A stretch of DNA of 64,000 bases. It comes from Amycolatopsis deserti (GTDB taxonomy: Bacteria > Actinomycetota > Actinomycetes > Mycobacteriales > Pseudonocardiaceae). The position numbers and the translations under genes were made by a program. Below are positions 34,834 through 45,948 of this stretch, piece by piece (the stretch's first letter is position 1; each line of letters opens with the position of its first letter). The stretch lies in NCBI RefSeq assembly GCF_014653945.1, contig NZ_BNAU01000001.1, forward strand, positions 434,001-498,000. The letters are read 5' to 3'. The notes below the pieces were generated by a model. That model saw nothing but the letters and a program-made list of their open reading frames with translations. It did not search any database and was not told the origin of the DNA.

Positions 34834-36519
34834 TCAGCCCAGCGCGGGCACCGCCAGGCGGCGTTCGTTCGCGGTGGCGTCGTCGGGGGCCTCCTGCGCG
34901 GTGCGTTCCGCCTCGACGCGCGCCCGGTAGTGCGCCACCTCGCGGTCGCGGCGCTCGGGCGACCACCCCAGCTCCGCGGCGATCAGGTCGGCCACCACCG
35001 GGGCCGCCGCCAGGCCGCGGTCCCGCTGCTCGATCGAGATCCGCGTCCGCCGCGTCAGCACATCTTCCAGGTGCAGCGCCCCCTCGTGCGTGACGGCGTA
35101 CACCGCCTCCGCCTTGAGGTACTCCGGCGCGCCCGGGATCTCCTCGCCCAGCTCCGGCCGCTGCCCGACCAGCTCCAGGACCTCCTCGATCGCCGTGCCG
35201 TACCGGCCCAGCAGGTGCTCGATCCGCGACACCGGCAGGCCGGCGCGCCGGGCGAGCGCGTACCGGCCCTCCCAGACCTCGGCGTACCCGCGCGCGCCGA
35301 CGATCGGCAGCCGGTCCGTCCACGACGGCGGCGCCGGACGGTCCACATCGGACATCGCGGCGTCCACCGCGTCCGCCGCCATCACCCGGTACGTCGTGTA
35401 CTTCCCGCCGGCCACCACCACCAGCCCCGGCACCGGGTGCGCCACCGCGTGCTCCCGCGACAGCTTGGTCGTCGCGGTCGCCTTCGCCGCCAGCAACGGC
35501 CGCAGCCCGGCGTACACACCTTCGATGTCGTCGTGGGTCAACGGCTTGCGCAGCACCGCGTTGACGTGGTCGAGCACGTAGTCCACGTCCGCGCGGCTGG
35601 CCGCCGGGTGCTCGCGGTCCAGGTCCCACTCGGTGTCGGTGGTGCCGACGATCCAGTGCGGGCCCCACGGGATCACGAACAGCACGCTCTTCTCCGTGCG
35701 CAGGATCAGCCCGGTGTCCAGGTCGATCTTCTCCCGCGGCACCACCAGGTGGATGCCCTTCGACGCGCGCACCGTGAACGGCTTCTCGATGCCCGCGGCC
35801 TCGGCGATGTCGTCGCTCCACACGCCGGTCGCCGCGATCACCACCCGCGCCCGGACGGTGATCTCCGCGCCGCTTTCCCGGTCGGTCACCCGCGCGCCGA
35901 CGACCCGCTCGCCCTCGCGCACCAGCGACGTCACGCGCGCCCGCGTCACCACCGCCGCGCCCTGGTCGGCGGCGGTGCGGGCGATCATCATGGTGTGCCG
36001 GGCGTCGTCGACCTGCGCGTCGTAGTACTGGATCGCGCCGATCAGGGCGTCGTCGGCGAGGCCGGGCGCCACCTCGAACGCGCGGCGCCGGCTCAGGTGC
36101 CGGTGCCGCGGCAGCGCCCGCGCCCCGCCGAGCGTGTCGTAGAACGTGACCCCGGCCCCGATGTACCCGCGCTCCCACACCCGGTGCTGGAGCGGCACCA
36201 GGAACTTCACCGGCCGCACCAGGTGCGGCGCGAGGGTGCGCAGCAGCAGCCCGCGTTCACGCAGCGCCTCCCGCACCAGCTTGAAGTCCAGCTGCTCCAG
36301 GTAACGCAGCCCGCCGTGGATCAGCTTGCTCGACCGGCTCGAGGTGCCGGCCGCCAGGTCGCGGGCCTCGACCAGGGCGACCGACAGCCCGCGCGAGGCG
36401 GCGTCCAGCGCGGCGCCCGCGCCGGTCACACCACCACCGACGACGAGCACGTCGAACTCTTCGTTCGCCAGGCGGCGCAGCGCGTCACCACGGTAGGCGG
36501 GGGACAGGGGTTGGGACAC
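34834..36519 (-). CDS. glpD: Glycerol-3-phosphate dehydrogenase (aerobic, FAD-dependent)
   Basis: A 561-residue flavoprotein. The FAD loop is DVLVVGGGVTGAGAALDAASRG and the signature AAGTSSRSSKLIHGGLRYLEQ is intact. The dehydrogenase core contains GTTDTEWD and the C-terminal HTH-like DAO_C region ends in RDREVAHYRARVEAE. It oxidises glycerol-3-phosphate to dihydroxyacetone phosphate and passes electrons to quinone at the membrane. GTG 36519 has AAGGAG upstream. It is the last gene of a glpF-glpK-glpD operon, 21 bases after glpK. Confidence 0.96.
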   Translation of the reverse strand: MSQPLSPAYRGDALRRLANEEFDVLVVGGGVTGAGAALDAASRGLSVALVEARDLAAGTSSRSSKLIHGGLRYLEQLDFKLVREALRERGLLLRTLAPHLVRPVKFLVPLQHRVWERGYIGAGVTFYDTLGGARALPRHRHLSRRRAFEVAPGLADDALIGAIQYYDAQVDDARHTMMIARTAADQGAAVVTRARVTSLVREGERVVGARVTDRESGAEITVRARVVIAATGVWSDDIAEAAGIEKPFTVRASKGIHLVVPREKIDLDTGLILRTEKSVLFVIPWGPHWIVGTTDTEWDLDREHPAASRADVDYVLDHVNAVLRKPLTHDDIEGVYAGLRPLLAAKATATTKLSREHAVAHPVPGLVVVAGGKYTTYRVMAADAVDAAMSDVDRPAPPSWTDRLPIVGARGYAEVWEGRYALARRAGLPVSRIEHLLGRYGTAIEEVLELVGQRPELGEEIPGAPEYLKAEAVYAVTHEGALHLEDVLTRRTRISIEQRDRGLAAAPVVADLIAAELGWSPERRDREVAHYRARVEAERTAQEAPDDATANERRLAVPALG

Positions 36520-36540
36520 GGCTTTCTCCTTGCGGTTTCG

Positions 36541-38052
<1,512 letters not shown>

Positions 38053-38070
38053 GGTCACTCCTTCGTGAAC

Positions 38071-38886
38071 TCAGGCGGTGGGCTCGAGGGCCTTGGCGGG
38101 CCCGATGTCCTCGGTGCGGGGCAGGTGGCGGCTGATGAAGTACTTGTAGATCGCGCCGCCGATCACCGCGCCGACCAGCGGGGCGACGATCGGCACCCAC
38201 CAGTACGGGCTGCCGTACTGGTCGTTCCACGCGGTGTCGTAGCCGGTCAGCCAGGACGCCAGGCGCGGGCCGAAGTCGCGGGCCGGGTTGATGGCGTAGC
38301 CGGCGTTGGTGCCCCAGGCCATGCCGATCGCGACCACCAGGAAACCGACGACGACCGGGCCGAGGTTGGCCGCGGGCGCGGTGTTGCGCAGGTCGGTGAT
38401 GGCGAAGATGACCAGGGCCAGGATCGCGGTGCCGATCACCTGGTCGCGGAAGGCGCCCCAGTCGCCCACCGGGAGGGTGCCGTTGCCGGGCAGGGTCGAG
38501 AACACGCCCTGGGTCTTGATGGTCAGGCCGGGGTCGACGGCGTTGAGCACTTCGGTGTAGTTCCAGCGCACCAGCAGCGCGGCGACGAACGCGCCGGCGG
38601 TCTGGGCCAGGGCGTAGGGGGCGACCTTGCGCCACGAGAAGCCCTGGAACACCGCGAGCGCGACGGTGATCGCGGGGTTGAGGTGGGCGCCGCTGATCCG
38701 CGAGGCGACGTAGACGCCCAGCGTGACGCCGATGCCCCAGGCCCAGGCGATGCTGTCGTGGTCCCCGATTCCGGCGGCCGCCACCTGGGCCACCACCCCG
38801 CATCCGAACAGGATGAGGATCATCGTCCCCACGAACTCGGCGGCGAGTTCGCCGGCGAGCCCGTGAGCCTTGAGGCTTCGCGTCAT
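38071..38886 (-). CDS. glpF: Glycerol facilitator (aquaglyceroporin)
   Basis: A 271-residue membrane protein of the MIP family with six helices and two half-helices. The two NPA boxes are AHLNPAIT and AINPARDFGPR. The Asp after the second box (NPARD) marks glycerol-conducting members. It admits glycerol by facilitated diffusion. ATG 38886 follows GGAGGAAGCA; a GTG at 38898 would place the ribosome site inside the gene. It is first in the glpFKD operon, divergent from the IclR-type regulator. Confidence 0.95.
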   Translation of the reverse strand: MTRSLKAHGLAGELAAEFVGTMILILFGCGVVAQVAAAGIGDHDSIAWAWGIGVTLGVYVASRISGAHLNPAITVALAVFQGFSWRKVAPYALAQTAGAFVAALLVRWNYTEVLNAVDPGLTIKTQGVFSTLPGNGTLPVGDWGAFRDQVIGTAILALVIFAITDLRNTAPAANLGPVVVGFLVVAIGMAWGTNAGYAINPARDFGPRLASWLTGYDTAWNDQYGSPYWWVPIVAPLVGAVIGGAIYKYFISRHLPRTEDIGPAKALEPTA

Positions 38887-38967
38887 TGCTTCCTCCACAA
38901 AGGACCGGTTCCCCCATTGGTGACGCCGAAGCTATGACCGGCGGACAGACCCGGGCAACGCGCCGCG

Positions 38968-39012
38968 GTCGGCATTGTCGAACACTCGGAAGCGCGGTTC
39001 GACATTGTCGAA
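38968..39012. promoter_or_regulatory. Two IclR/GylR-type operators in the glpF/gylR divergent promoter
   Basis: TTCGACATTGTCGAA (38998-39012) is a palindrome with seven-base arms around a single T. A second copy, GTCGGCATTGTCGAA (38968-38982), shares the right half exactly. Start-to-start spacing is 30 bases, about three helical turns, so both face the same side of DNA. The adjacent IclR-family gene is the natural binder, giving substrate-controlled expression of glpFKD and probably of its own gene. Confidence 0.7.
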
Positions 39013-39041
39013 CCCGGTGCGGGCGCGTTAGGGTCCCCGCT

Positions 39042-39803
39042 GTGCCCGGTCCGATCCAGTCCATCGAGCGCGCCGCCGCGATCCTGCGGCTGCTGGCGCG
39101 CGGCTCCGGGCGCCTGGGCGTGGTCGAGATCGCCGAGTCGCTGGAGCTGGCCAAGGGCACCGCGCACGGCATCCTGCGCACGCTGGCCGGCGTGGGCTTC
39201 GTGGAGCAGGACCGCGACACCGGCAAGTACCAGCTCGGGGCCGCGCTGCTGCACCTGGGCAGCAGCTATCTCGACGTCAACGAGCTGCGCTCGCGGGCGA
39301 TCAACTGGGCCGACGCGCTGGCCGCCCGCAGCGGCGAGGCGGTGCGGATCGGCGCCCCGCTGCAGGGCCGGGTGCTGGTGGTGCACCACGTGTTCCGCCC
39401 GGACGACAGCCCGCAGACCCTCGACGTCGGCTCACTGCTGCCGCTGCACGCCTCCGCGCTGGGCAAGGTCCTGCTCGCCTACGACGCCGCGCTGCTGGCG
39501 TCCTGGCGCTCGGCCGGACCGGAGACCTACACCCGCCGCACGCTCGCGCCGGCCGCGCTCACCCGGGCGCTGGCCGAGGTCCGCCGGGCCGGGTGGGCGG
39601 CCGAACGCGGCGAGATGGTGCCGGGGGAGGCCGGGATAGCCGCGCCCATCCGCGGGCACGGTGGCATCGTGGTCGCGGCGATCGGCGTGTCCGGCGCCGA
39701 GGACCGGATCTGCGAGCCGAGCGGGACCCCGAAACCGCGGCTGCTCGAGCACGTCCGCGACGCGGCCAGGGCGGTGTCGCGCGACCTCGTCGCGTCCCGG
39801 TGA
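39042..39803 (+). CDS. gylR: IclR family regulator of glycerol genes (GylR-like)
   Basis: A 253-residue protein. The winged HTH is [52 protein letters not shown], followed by an IclR ligand domain ([49 protein letters not shown]). Streptomyces GylR, in the same genomic position, represses the glycerol operon until glycerol or glycerol-3-phosphate is present. GTG 39042 is the only start that fits the HTH and leaves the operators upstream. It is followed by the second glycerol kinase after 13 bases. Confidence 0.88.
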   Translation: MPGPIQSIERAAAILRLLARGSGRLGVVEIAESLELAKGTAHGILRTLAGVGFVEQDRDTGKYQLGAALLHLGSSYLDVNELRSRAINWADALAARSGEAVRIGAPLQGRVLVVHHVFRPDDSPQTLDVGSLLPLHASALGKVLLAYDAALLASWRSAGPETYTRRTLAPAALTRALAEVRRAGWAAERGEMVPGEAGIAAPIRGHGGIVVAAIGVSGAEDRICEPSGTPKPRLLEHVRDAARAVSRDLVASR

Positions 39804-39816
39804 GGAAGGAGGTGCG

Positions 39817-41736
39817 GTGCAGCACTACGTGATGGCGGTCGACCAGGGCACCACGTCGACCCGGTGCATCCTGTTCGACGCCCGCGGCCGGCTGGTGTCG
39901 GTGGCGCAGCGCGAGCACCAGCAGCACTTCCCGCGCCCCGGCTGGGTCGAGCACGACGCGACCGAGATCTGGCGCAACCTCGCCCGGATCGTGCCGCAGG
40001 CCCTGGCCGACGCCGGGATCGGCGCGGACCAGGTGGCCGCGCTCGGGATCGCCAACCAGCGCGAGACCACCGTGCTGTGGGACCGGCACACCGGAGTGCC
40101 GGTCGGCCGGGCCGTCGTGTGGCAGGACACCCGCACCGACGGCATGGTCGAGGCGCTGGCCCGCGAGCCGGGCGCGGACCGCGTGCGGCGGCTGTGCGGG
40201 CTGCCGCTGGCGACGTACTTCTCGGCGCCGCGCATCCGCTGGCAGCTGGAGCACATGCCGGGGCTGCGGGAGCGGGCCGAGCGCGGCGACGTGCTGTTCG
40301 GCACGATCGAGAGCTGGCTGATCTGGAACCTCACCGGCGGGCCCGAGGGCGGGGTGCACGTCACCGACGTCACCAACGCCTCCCGCACCATGCTGATGAA
40401 CCTGCGCACGCTGTCCTGGGACGACGAGCTGCTGGAGTTCTTCGACGTGCCGCGCGCGATGCTGCCGGAGATCCGCTCCTCGACCGAGGTGTACGGCACG
40501 ACGATGCGGGTGGTGCCGGGGATCCGGATCGCCGCGGCGCTCGGCGACCAGCAGGCCGCGCTGTTCGGGCAGACGTGTTTCGCGCCCGGTGAGGCGAAGT
40601 GCACCTACGGCACCGGCAGCTTCCTGCTGCTCAACACCGGAACCACGCCGGTTTTGAGCACGCACGGGATGCTCACCACGGTCGGGTTCCGCATCGGCGA
40701 CGAGCCCGCGGTGTACGCGCTGGAGGGGTCGATCGCCGTCACCGGGTCGCTGGTGCAGTGGTTCCGCGACGGGCTGGGCCTGATCGGAAGCGCGCCCGAG
40801 ATCGAGACGCTGGCGCGGACGGTCTCCGACAACGGCGGGTGCTACATCGTGCCGGCGTTCTCCGGGTTGTTCGCGCCGCACTGGCACAGTGAGGCGCGGG
40901 GTGTGATCGCGGGGCTGACGTCCTACATCACGAAGGGGCACCTGGCGCGGGCGGTGCTGGAGGCCACCGGCTGGCAGACGCGCGAGGTGGTGGAGGCGAT
41001 GAACGCCGACTCCGGGATCGCGTTGTCCACGCTGCGGGTGGATGGCGGGATGACCGCGGACAACCTGCTGATGCAGTTCGTCGCGGACGTGCTGGACGTG
41101 CCGGTGGTGCGTCCGATGGTGGCCGAGACGGTGTCGCTGGGCGCGGCGTACGCGGCGGGGTTGTCGGTGGGGTACTGGCCGGACCTGGAGGGGTTGCGGC
41201 GCAATTGGCACCGCGCGGGTCAGTGGCTGCCGGAGATGGACCCGGCCCGGCGGGAGCGGGAGTACGCGCACTGGCGGCAGGCGGTGGAGCTGACGTTCGG
41301 GTGGACGCGCCCGTCCCCGGCGGCGACCCCCGGGACCGACGTGACGGAGCTGGTGCAGGCCGACCACCGGCGGCTGGAGGAGTTGTTCCGGGAGCTGCGC
41401 AACGACCAGGCCGACCGGGTGGCGCTGGCGGGCGAGCTGGCGGCGCTGCTGACCGCCCACGCCACGGCGACTTCGCGGGTGCCGCACCCGGCCGCGCCGG
41501 GGGTGGACATCACCGCCGACGTGGTCGCGCTGGTGGAGTCGGGTTCGGAGAAAGCGTTGCTGCGCCTGGAAACCGCCGTGGAGGACCACATCCGCGCCGA
41601 GGAGCGCGGGCTGCTCAACGACCTGCGCCGCACGGTGTCCCCAGCCGAGCGGCTCAGTTTGGGCCGGGCGTATGCGGCGGAACGGGCCCGGCGGTTGGAT
41701 GCGAGTCCGGAGTTGGGTCGCGGGCTGCGCCTGTGA
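39817..41736 (+). CDS. Glycerol kinase paralogue fused to a C-terminal hemerythrin-like (HHE) domain
   Basis: A 639-residue protein. Residues 1-500 are a complete glycerol kinase ([60 protein letters not shown]). After a Pro/Ala linker, residues about 508-625 form a helical domain: [52 protein letters not shown]. This matches the hemerythrin HHE layout, though the middle HxxxE is changed to HATAT, so iron binding may be weak or altered. GTG 39817 has GGAAGGAGG. It probably belongs to the gylR transcript. Confidence 0.85.
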   Translation: MQHYVMAVDQGTTSTRCILFDARGRLVSVAQREHQQHFPRPGWVEHDATEIWRNLARIVPQALADAGIGADQVAALGIANQRETTVLWDRHTGVPVGRAVVWQDTRTDGMVEALAREPGADRVRRLCGLPLATYFSAPRIRWQLEHMPGLRERAERGDVLFGTIESWLIWNLTGGPEGGVHVTDVTNASRTMLMNLRTLSWDDELLEFFDVPRAMLPEIRSSTEVYGTTMRVVPGIRIAAALGDQQAALFGQTCFAPGEAKCTYGTGSFLLLNTGTTPVLSTHGMLTTVGFRIGDEPAVYALEGSIAVTGSLVQWFRDGLGLIGSAPEIETLARTVSDNGGCYIVPAFSGLFAPHWHSEARGVIAGLTSYITKGHLARAVLEATGWQTREVVEAMNADSGIALSTLRVDGGMTADNLLMQFVADVLDVPVVRPMVAETVSLGAAYAAGLSVGYWPDLEGLRRNWHRAGQWLPEMDPARREREYAHWRQAVELTFGWTRPSPAATPGTDVTELVQADHRRLEELFRELRNDQADRVALAGELAALLTAHATATSRVPHPAAPGVDITADVVALVESGSEKALLRLETAVEDHIRAEERGLLNDLRRTVSPAERLSLGRAYAAERARRLDASPELGRGLRL

Positions 41737-41750
41737 AAGCGCAGCCCGCG
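41719..41750. terminator. Hairpin terminator enclosing the stop codon of the kinase fusion gene
   Basis: CGCGGGCTGCGC (41719-41730) pairs perfectly with GCGCAGCCCGCG (41739-41750). The TGA stop at 41734-41736 lies in the eight-base loop. It sits between convergent genes and probably terminates both transcripts. Confidence 0.7.
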
Positions 41751-41761
41751 CCCGGCAGTCC

Positions 41762-42364
41762 TCAGCCGATCAGGTCGTCCACCGTGGGGGCGATCGTGCC
41801 GAAGAGGTCGCCGATCGTGGTCAGGGCCGCGGTGTGGAGCGTGCCGGCCGCGACCGGGGTTCCGTCCGGGGCAGGCAGGGTCCGCGCGGCGCTCGCCTCG
41901 GCGACGACCGTCGGGCGGTAGCCGAGGTTGAAGGCGCCCTGGGCGGTGAACATGACGCACATGTGGGTCATGAAACCGGCCAGCACCAGGTCCTGCCGCG
42001 AGCCCAGCTCGCGCAGCGTCTTCTCCAGCCCGGTCTCGTGGAAGGCGTTCGGCACCTGCTTGACCACCACCGGCTCCCCGTCGATGGGCGCGACCTCCGG
42101 GCTGATCGCGCCGATCTCGGCCCGGATGTCGTACGGGCTGCCCGGGCCGCCGTCGTTGACGACGTGGACCACCGGGGCACCGGCCTGCCGGGCGGCGGCG
42201 AGCAAGCGGGCGCCGGCCACGAGCGCGGGTTCGGCGTCGCCGAGGGCCATCACCCCGGTGCGGTAGGTGTTCTGGTAGTCGATCAGCACCAGGGTGGCGT
42301 CGGCGAGCCGGGGCAGCTCGGTGCCGAGGCCGATCACCTGGCGCAGGGTCGCGGAAACGGTCAT
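41762..42364 (-). CDS. Isochorismatase-like cysteine hydrolase
   Basis: A 200-residue protein of the isochorismatase-like fold. The catalytic triad can be placed: Asp in LVLIDYQNTY near residue 29, Lys in PVVVKQVPNAFHET near residue 100, Cys in GFMTHMCVMFTA near residue 135. Relatives include nicotinamidase, ureidoglycine-type and other amide hydrolases. It follows a GlxA-type AraC regulator on the same strand, a common pairing in actinobacteria. The substrate is unknown; the regulator is probably its controller. Confidence 0.87.
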   Translation of the reverse strand: MTVSATLRQVIGLGTELPRLADATLVLIDYQNTYRTGVMALGDAEPALVAGARLLAAARQAGAPVVHVVNDGGPGSPYDIRAEIGAISPEVAPIDGEPVVVKQVPNAFHETGLEKTLRELGSRQDLVLAGFMTHMCVMFTAQGAFNLGYRPTVVAEASAARTLPAPDGTPVAAGTLHTAALTTIGDLFGTIAPTVDDLIG

Positions 42365-42437
42365 GGCGGAACTCCTTCTGGGCAGGGGAAACTACGGGCG
42401 CGGCGGGATTGCCGTGCCCGGAAACAGGGGAACCGGG

Positions 42438-43421
42438 TCAGACGGTGGTGCGGAAGCGGCGGCGGTAGGCCGCCGGGGTGGTGCCGATCTGCTTGCGCAT
42501 CGCCCGGTGCAGGGTCTCCACCGACCCGAGCCCGCAGACCGCGGCGACCCGGTCCAGTGGCTCGTCGGTGCTCTCCAGCAGACGGCGGGCCGCCTCCACC
42601 CGGGCGGCCTCGACGTAACCGGCCGGGGTGGTGCCGGTCTCCTGCCGGAAGACCCGGGCGAAGTGCCGCTCACTCAGGCACATCCGGGCCGCCAGCGCCG
42701 CGGTGGACAGGTCGTCGTCGAGGTGGTCGGCGATGAACATCCGCAGTTCGTCGATGTCCCGGCGGGAGGCAGGCGGCCGGCTCAACGGCACCGAGAACTG
42801 GCTCTGCCCGCCCTGGCGCTTGAGGTACATGACCAGCTGCCGCGCCACCGCCAGGGCGACCTCCTCGCCCAGGTCCTCGGCCACCAGCGCGAGCGACAGG
42901 TCCATGCACGCGCTGATCCCGGCGCCGGTCCAGACGTTGCCGCACCGCACGAAGATCGGGTCCGGGTCGACCCGCACCGCCGGGTGGTCGGCGGCCAGCT
43001 GGGCGGCGGTCGACCAGTGGGTGGTCGCGGTCTTGCCGTCCAGCAGCCCGGCCGCGGCCACCACGTGCGCCCCCACGCACACCGAGGCGACCCGGCGGGC
43101 CAGCGGCGCGGTCGCCTTCACCCAGGCCACCACCTCCGGGTCGATCCGGGCGACCGGTCCGTCCGGGTGCAGGTCGACCGCGCCGGGCACGAGGAGGGTG
43201 TCCAGCGCGCCGTCCACGTCGGCGAAGGCGAGGTCGGTCACCAGCCGCACCCCCGCGGACGTGGTGACCACGCCGGACTCCGGTCCGGCGAGCTGGACGC
43301 GGTAGCCCGCGGCGCCGCCGGTCTCGCGGTTGGCCAGCGCGAACACCTCGGCCGGGCCGGTGACGTCGAGCAGGTCGACGTCGGGGAAGACCGCGATCAC
43401 GATGCGGCGGGTGGTTGCCAT
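42438..43421 (-). CDS. GlxA family AraC-type regulator (DJ-1/PfpI domain plus HTH)
   Basis: A 327-residue protein. Residues 1-190 are a DJ-1/PfpI-like domain (IVIAVFPDVDLLDVTGPAEVFALAN; ASVCVGAHVVAAAGLLDGKTATTHW) with the nucleophile-elbow Cys present. The C-terminal part carries two AraC HTH motifs (LSTAALAARMCLSERHFARVFRQETGTTPAGYV; DRVAAVCGLGSVETLHRAMRKQIGTTPAAYRRRF). ATG 43421 is chosen because the extra 21 residues from GTG 43484 are Cys/Pro-rich and unlike the family. It probably activates the downstream cysteine hydrolase gene, 73 bases away. Confidence 0.88.
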   Translation of the reverse strand: MATTRRIVIAVFPDVDLLDVTGPAEVFALANRETGGAAGYRVQLAGPESGVVTTSAGVRLVTDLAFADVDGALDTLLVPGAVDLHPDGPVARIDPEVVAWVKATAPLARRVASVCVGAHVVAAAGLLDGKTATTHWSTAAQLAADHPAVRVDPDPIFVRCGNVWTGAGISACMDLSLALVAEDLGEEVALAVARQLVMYLKRQGGQSQFSVPLSRPPASRRDIDELRMFIADHLDDDLSTAALAARMCLSERHFARVFRQETGTTPAGYVEAARVEAARRLLESTDEPLDRVAAVCGLGSVETLHRAMRKQIGTTPAAYRRRFRTTV

Positions 43422-43545
43422 GCACCCATCGTGACCGGCGAGGGGGCATGTCGGCAATGACGGTGTTCTGTCACATCCGGACACGCCTCACAATCGAGTC
43501 CGCTGCCTCGTCGTACCTGGGGAGCACACCACCGAGGGAGCCGTC

Positions 43546-44427
43546 ATGACCACCGATCCGAGCCTGGGCGCGATCATCAGCGAGCGGCGCCAGCTGATCA
43601 ACCTCGCGTACCGCCTGCTGGGCACCCTCGCCGACGCCGAGGACGTCGTGCAGGAGACCTACGCCCGGTGGTATGCGCTGTCCCGGGCGGAGCAGGACGC
43701 GATCGCCTCCCCGGGCGCGTGGCTGACGACCGTGGCCAGCCGCATCTGCCTCGACCTGCTCGGCTCGGCCCGCGCCCGCCGCGAGCGGTACGTGGGCGAG
43801 TGGATCCCGGAGCCGCTGCCCGAGGGCGGGCGCGCCGGTGACCCGGCCGATCGCGTCACGCTCGACGAGTCGGTCAGCATGGCCTTCCTCGTCGTGCTGG
43901 ACGCGATGACCCCGGCCGAGCGGGTGGCGTTCGTGCTGCACGACGTCTTCCGCTACCCGTTCGCCGAGGTCGCCGAGATCGTCGGCCGCACCCCGGCCGC
44001 CTGCCGCCAGCTGGCCAGCTCGGCGCGCCGTCGCGTCCGGGACGCCCGCGTGCCCGTCACGCCCGCGGAGGAGCGGGCCGAGGTCGTGCGGAACTTCAAG
44101 CGGGCGTGGGAAACGCAGGACATCAAGGCCCTCGTCGGCTTGCTGGACCCCGGCGCGACGGTGATCGCCGACGGTGGCGGGGTGGTCAGCGCCGCGCTCC
44201 ACCCGATCGAGGGCGCCGAGGAGATCGCGCGCTACCTCGCCACGCTCGCCGAGCACGCGCCCGCTCTGGGGCTGCTGGAGCGCACGGTCAACGGCCAGCC
44301 CGGCCTGGTGGTGCGGGACTCCGGCCGCACCGAGGCGGTGATGGCGTTCGAGGTCGCCGCCGGCCGCATCACGTGCATCTGGGCGGTGCGCAACCCGGAG
44401 AAGCTGCGGCCGTGGACCGATTCCTGA
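43546..44427 (+). CDS. sigJ: RNA polymerase sigma factor SigJ (ECF41-type with SnoaL-like C-terminal domain)
   Basis: A 293-residue sigma factor. Region 2 is LINLAYRLLGTLADAEDVVQETYARWY with WLTTVASRICLDLL, and region 4 is MTPAERVAFVLHDVFRYPFAEVAEIVGRTPAACRQLASSARRRVR. The C-terminal 110 residues are a SnoaL/NTF2-like domain with the FKRAWETQDIKALVGLLDPGATVIADGGG signature, characteristic of ECF41/SigJ factors. That domain can modulate sigma activity in place of an anti-sigma factor. Unlike many ECF41 loci there is no carboxymuconolactone-decarboxylase-type partner gene next to it. Confidence 0.9.
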   Translation: MTTDPSLGAIISERRQLINLAYRLLGTLADAEDVVQETYARWYALSRAEQDAIASPGAWLTTVASRICLDLLGSARARRERYVGEWIPEPLPEGGRAGDPADRVTLDESVSMAFLVVLDAMTPAERVAFVLHDVFRYPFAEVAEIVGRTPAACRQLASSARRRVRDARVPVTPAEERAEVVRNFKRAWETQDIKALVGLLDPGATVIADGGGVVSAALHPIEGAEEIARYLATLAEHAPALGLLERTVNGQPGLVVRDSGRTEAVMAFEVAAGRITCIWAVRNPEKLRPWTDS

Positions 44428-44473
44428 CGCCTTCCCGTTTGTCTAGGCTGGGGCCGGACAGCGGGGGTGTGCG

Positions 44474-44824
44474 ATGGGTGTGGGCGGTGCGGAGTTCCAC
44501 CGGATGGTGGACGCGCTGGCGGAGGTCGAGCGCGGCAAGGGCAGCGAGTACACGTCGTTCAGCGTGCGCGGCAAGCGGTTCGGCTACTACTGGCCGCGGA
44601 CGGAGACGGTGGGCCTGAAGCAGACGCTGATCGAGCAGCAGGCGCTGGTCGCGGAGCGGCCGGAGGTGTTCGAGGAGCAGTTCACCGCGGGCGGGTTCGG
44701 CTGGGTGGTGGTCCACCTGGCCGGCATCGAGGCCGACGAGCTGGCCGAACTGGTCTACGAGGCGTGGCGGCTGTCCGCGCCGGAGGAGCTGATCGCCGCG
44801 CAGCCGCTGCCGCAGCCGCGCTAG
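44474..44824 (+). CDS. MmcQ/YjbR family protein
   Basis: A 116-residue protein with the MmcQ/YjbR pattern. It has an N-terminal helix (FHRMVDALAEVERGKGSEYTSFSVRGKRFGYYWPRTETVGLKQT), an EQQALVAERPEVFEEQFTAGGFGWVVVHLAGIEADELAELVYEAWRLSAPEEL strand-helix end and the WVVV strand. Family members have a CyaY/nucleotide-binding-like fold and no firm role. ATG 44474 lies 46 bases after sigJ on the same strand. Its stop is only three bases from the stop of the convergent Lrp-type gene. Confidence 0.8.
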   Translation: MGVGGAEFHRMVDALAEVERGKGSEYTSFSVRGKRFGYYWPRTETVGLKQTLIEQQALVAERPEVFEEQFTAGGFGWVVVHLAGIEADELAELVYEAWRLSAPEELIAAQPLPQPR

Positions 44825-44827
44825 CGG

Positions 44828-45835
44828 TCACCACGTCACCGGCGGCACCACCTCGCCGGTCGCGCGTCCGTCCGGTTCCAGCAGCCAGCCCATCCGCTTC
44901 GGGGTGCGCAGGTTGATCCCGTTGTCCCGCACGGTCAGCCACGGCAGCTTCTCCCCGATGAGGCGCTCCAGGCGCAGCAGATCGGCCACCGACCGCGTCC
45001 ACACCGTGAACGCGATGTTGCTGTCGCCCGTGGTGGACACGCACATCCGCAGCTCCGGCAGCGTGGTGATCGCCTCCACGGTGCGCTGCTGGTCCGCCGG
45101 GGCCACGCTGGCCAGCCACGTGCTGCTGATCGGCCAGCGCGACACCGACTGGGCGACCTCGCACCGGAACGACAGCAGCCCCGACGCCAGCAGCCGCGCC
45201 AGCTGCCGCCGCACGGTCGCCGGGTTGCGGCCGGTCAGCGCGGCCAGCTCGGCCGCCGTCCGCCGGCCGTCGTGCGCCAGCGCCTCGATCAGCGGGCCCG
45301 CGTTCGCGGGCGGGGTCACGCCCGGCGCCGGGCGCGTCGCGCGGGCCGCGGCCTCGAACGCCAGCTCCTGCGACCGGTTCAGCGCGTCCAGCCGCCACGA
45401 GCTGCCGTCCCGGTGGGTGGCGCTGACGACGTGCGTGCGCTGCCGCTGCACGCCGGGCATCCGCGGCAGGTCGTCGAGCACGAACGTGGTGAGCCCGGCC
45501 AGGTCCGGGGTGATCACGGTGAGCAGCAGGTCCCGGCCGCGGGTGGACTCCTCGACGGTGACCGCCCGCGGATCCGCGCACACCGCCCGCACCGCCTCGT
45601 CCCGCGCGCCGGGCAGGCAGTCCACCTCGACCAGGGCCAGCACGATCCGCCGGTAGTCCCCGCCCGGGTGGGCCGTCACCCACGCCACCCCGCCCTCCCG
45701 CAGGCGGGCCCAGCGCGCGGCCACCGTCGCCGGTGTCGTGCCCAGGATCCGGGCCGCGTCCGCCCACGTCACCCGCGGGGCGATCTGCAGCCCGTGGAGC
45801 AGCTCGAGATCCCGCTCGTCCGGATCGGGATGCAC
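44828..45835 (-). CDS. Lrp/AsnC family regulator, tandem
   Basis: A 335-residue double-unit Lrp protein. HTH 1 is ERDLELLHGLQIAPRVTWADAARILGTTPATVAARW and HTH 2 is PLIEALAHDGRRTAAELAALTGRNPATVRRQL. Each is followed by an AsnC ligand-type region. I chose GTG 45835 because GGGAGG lies five bases upstream and the upstream extension to 45922 is unlike the family. It is divergent from the M20 hydrolase operon and is the likely regulator of those catabolic genes. It resembles the tandem Lrp regulator at 30612 in architecture. Confidence 0.86.
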   Translation of the reverse strand: MHPDPDERDLELLHGLQIAPRVTWADAARILGTTPATVAARWARLREGGVAWVTAHPGGDYRRIVLALVEVDCLPGARDEAVRAVCADPRAVTVEESTRGRDLLLTVITPDLAGLTTFVLDDLPRMPGVQRQRTHVVSATHRDGSSWRLDALNRSQELAFEAAARATRPAPGVTPPANAGPLIEALAHDGRRTAAELAALTGRNPATVRRQLARLLASGLLSFRCEVAQSVSRWPISSTWLASVAPADQQRTVEAITTLPELRMCVSTTGDSNIAFTVWTRSVADLLRLERLIGEKLPWLTVRDNGINLRTPKRMGWLLEPDGRATGEVVPPVTW

Positions 45836-45948
45836 GAAAACCTCCCTCAACGCCGAAGCCGTGCGCGGATCGTGCGATTTCCGCTGCCGGAGAGTATCCG
45901 TTCCGCACACTCCGGGGAACAACGTGACGACGAGGAGGGTGGAAGCCG

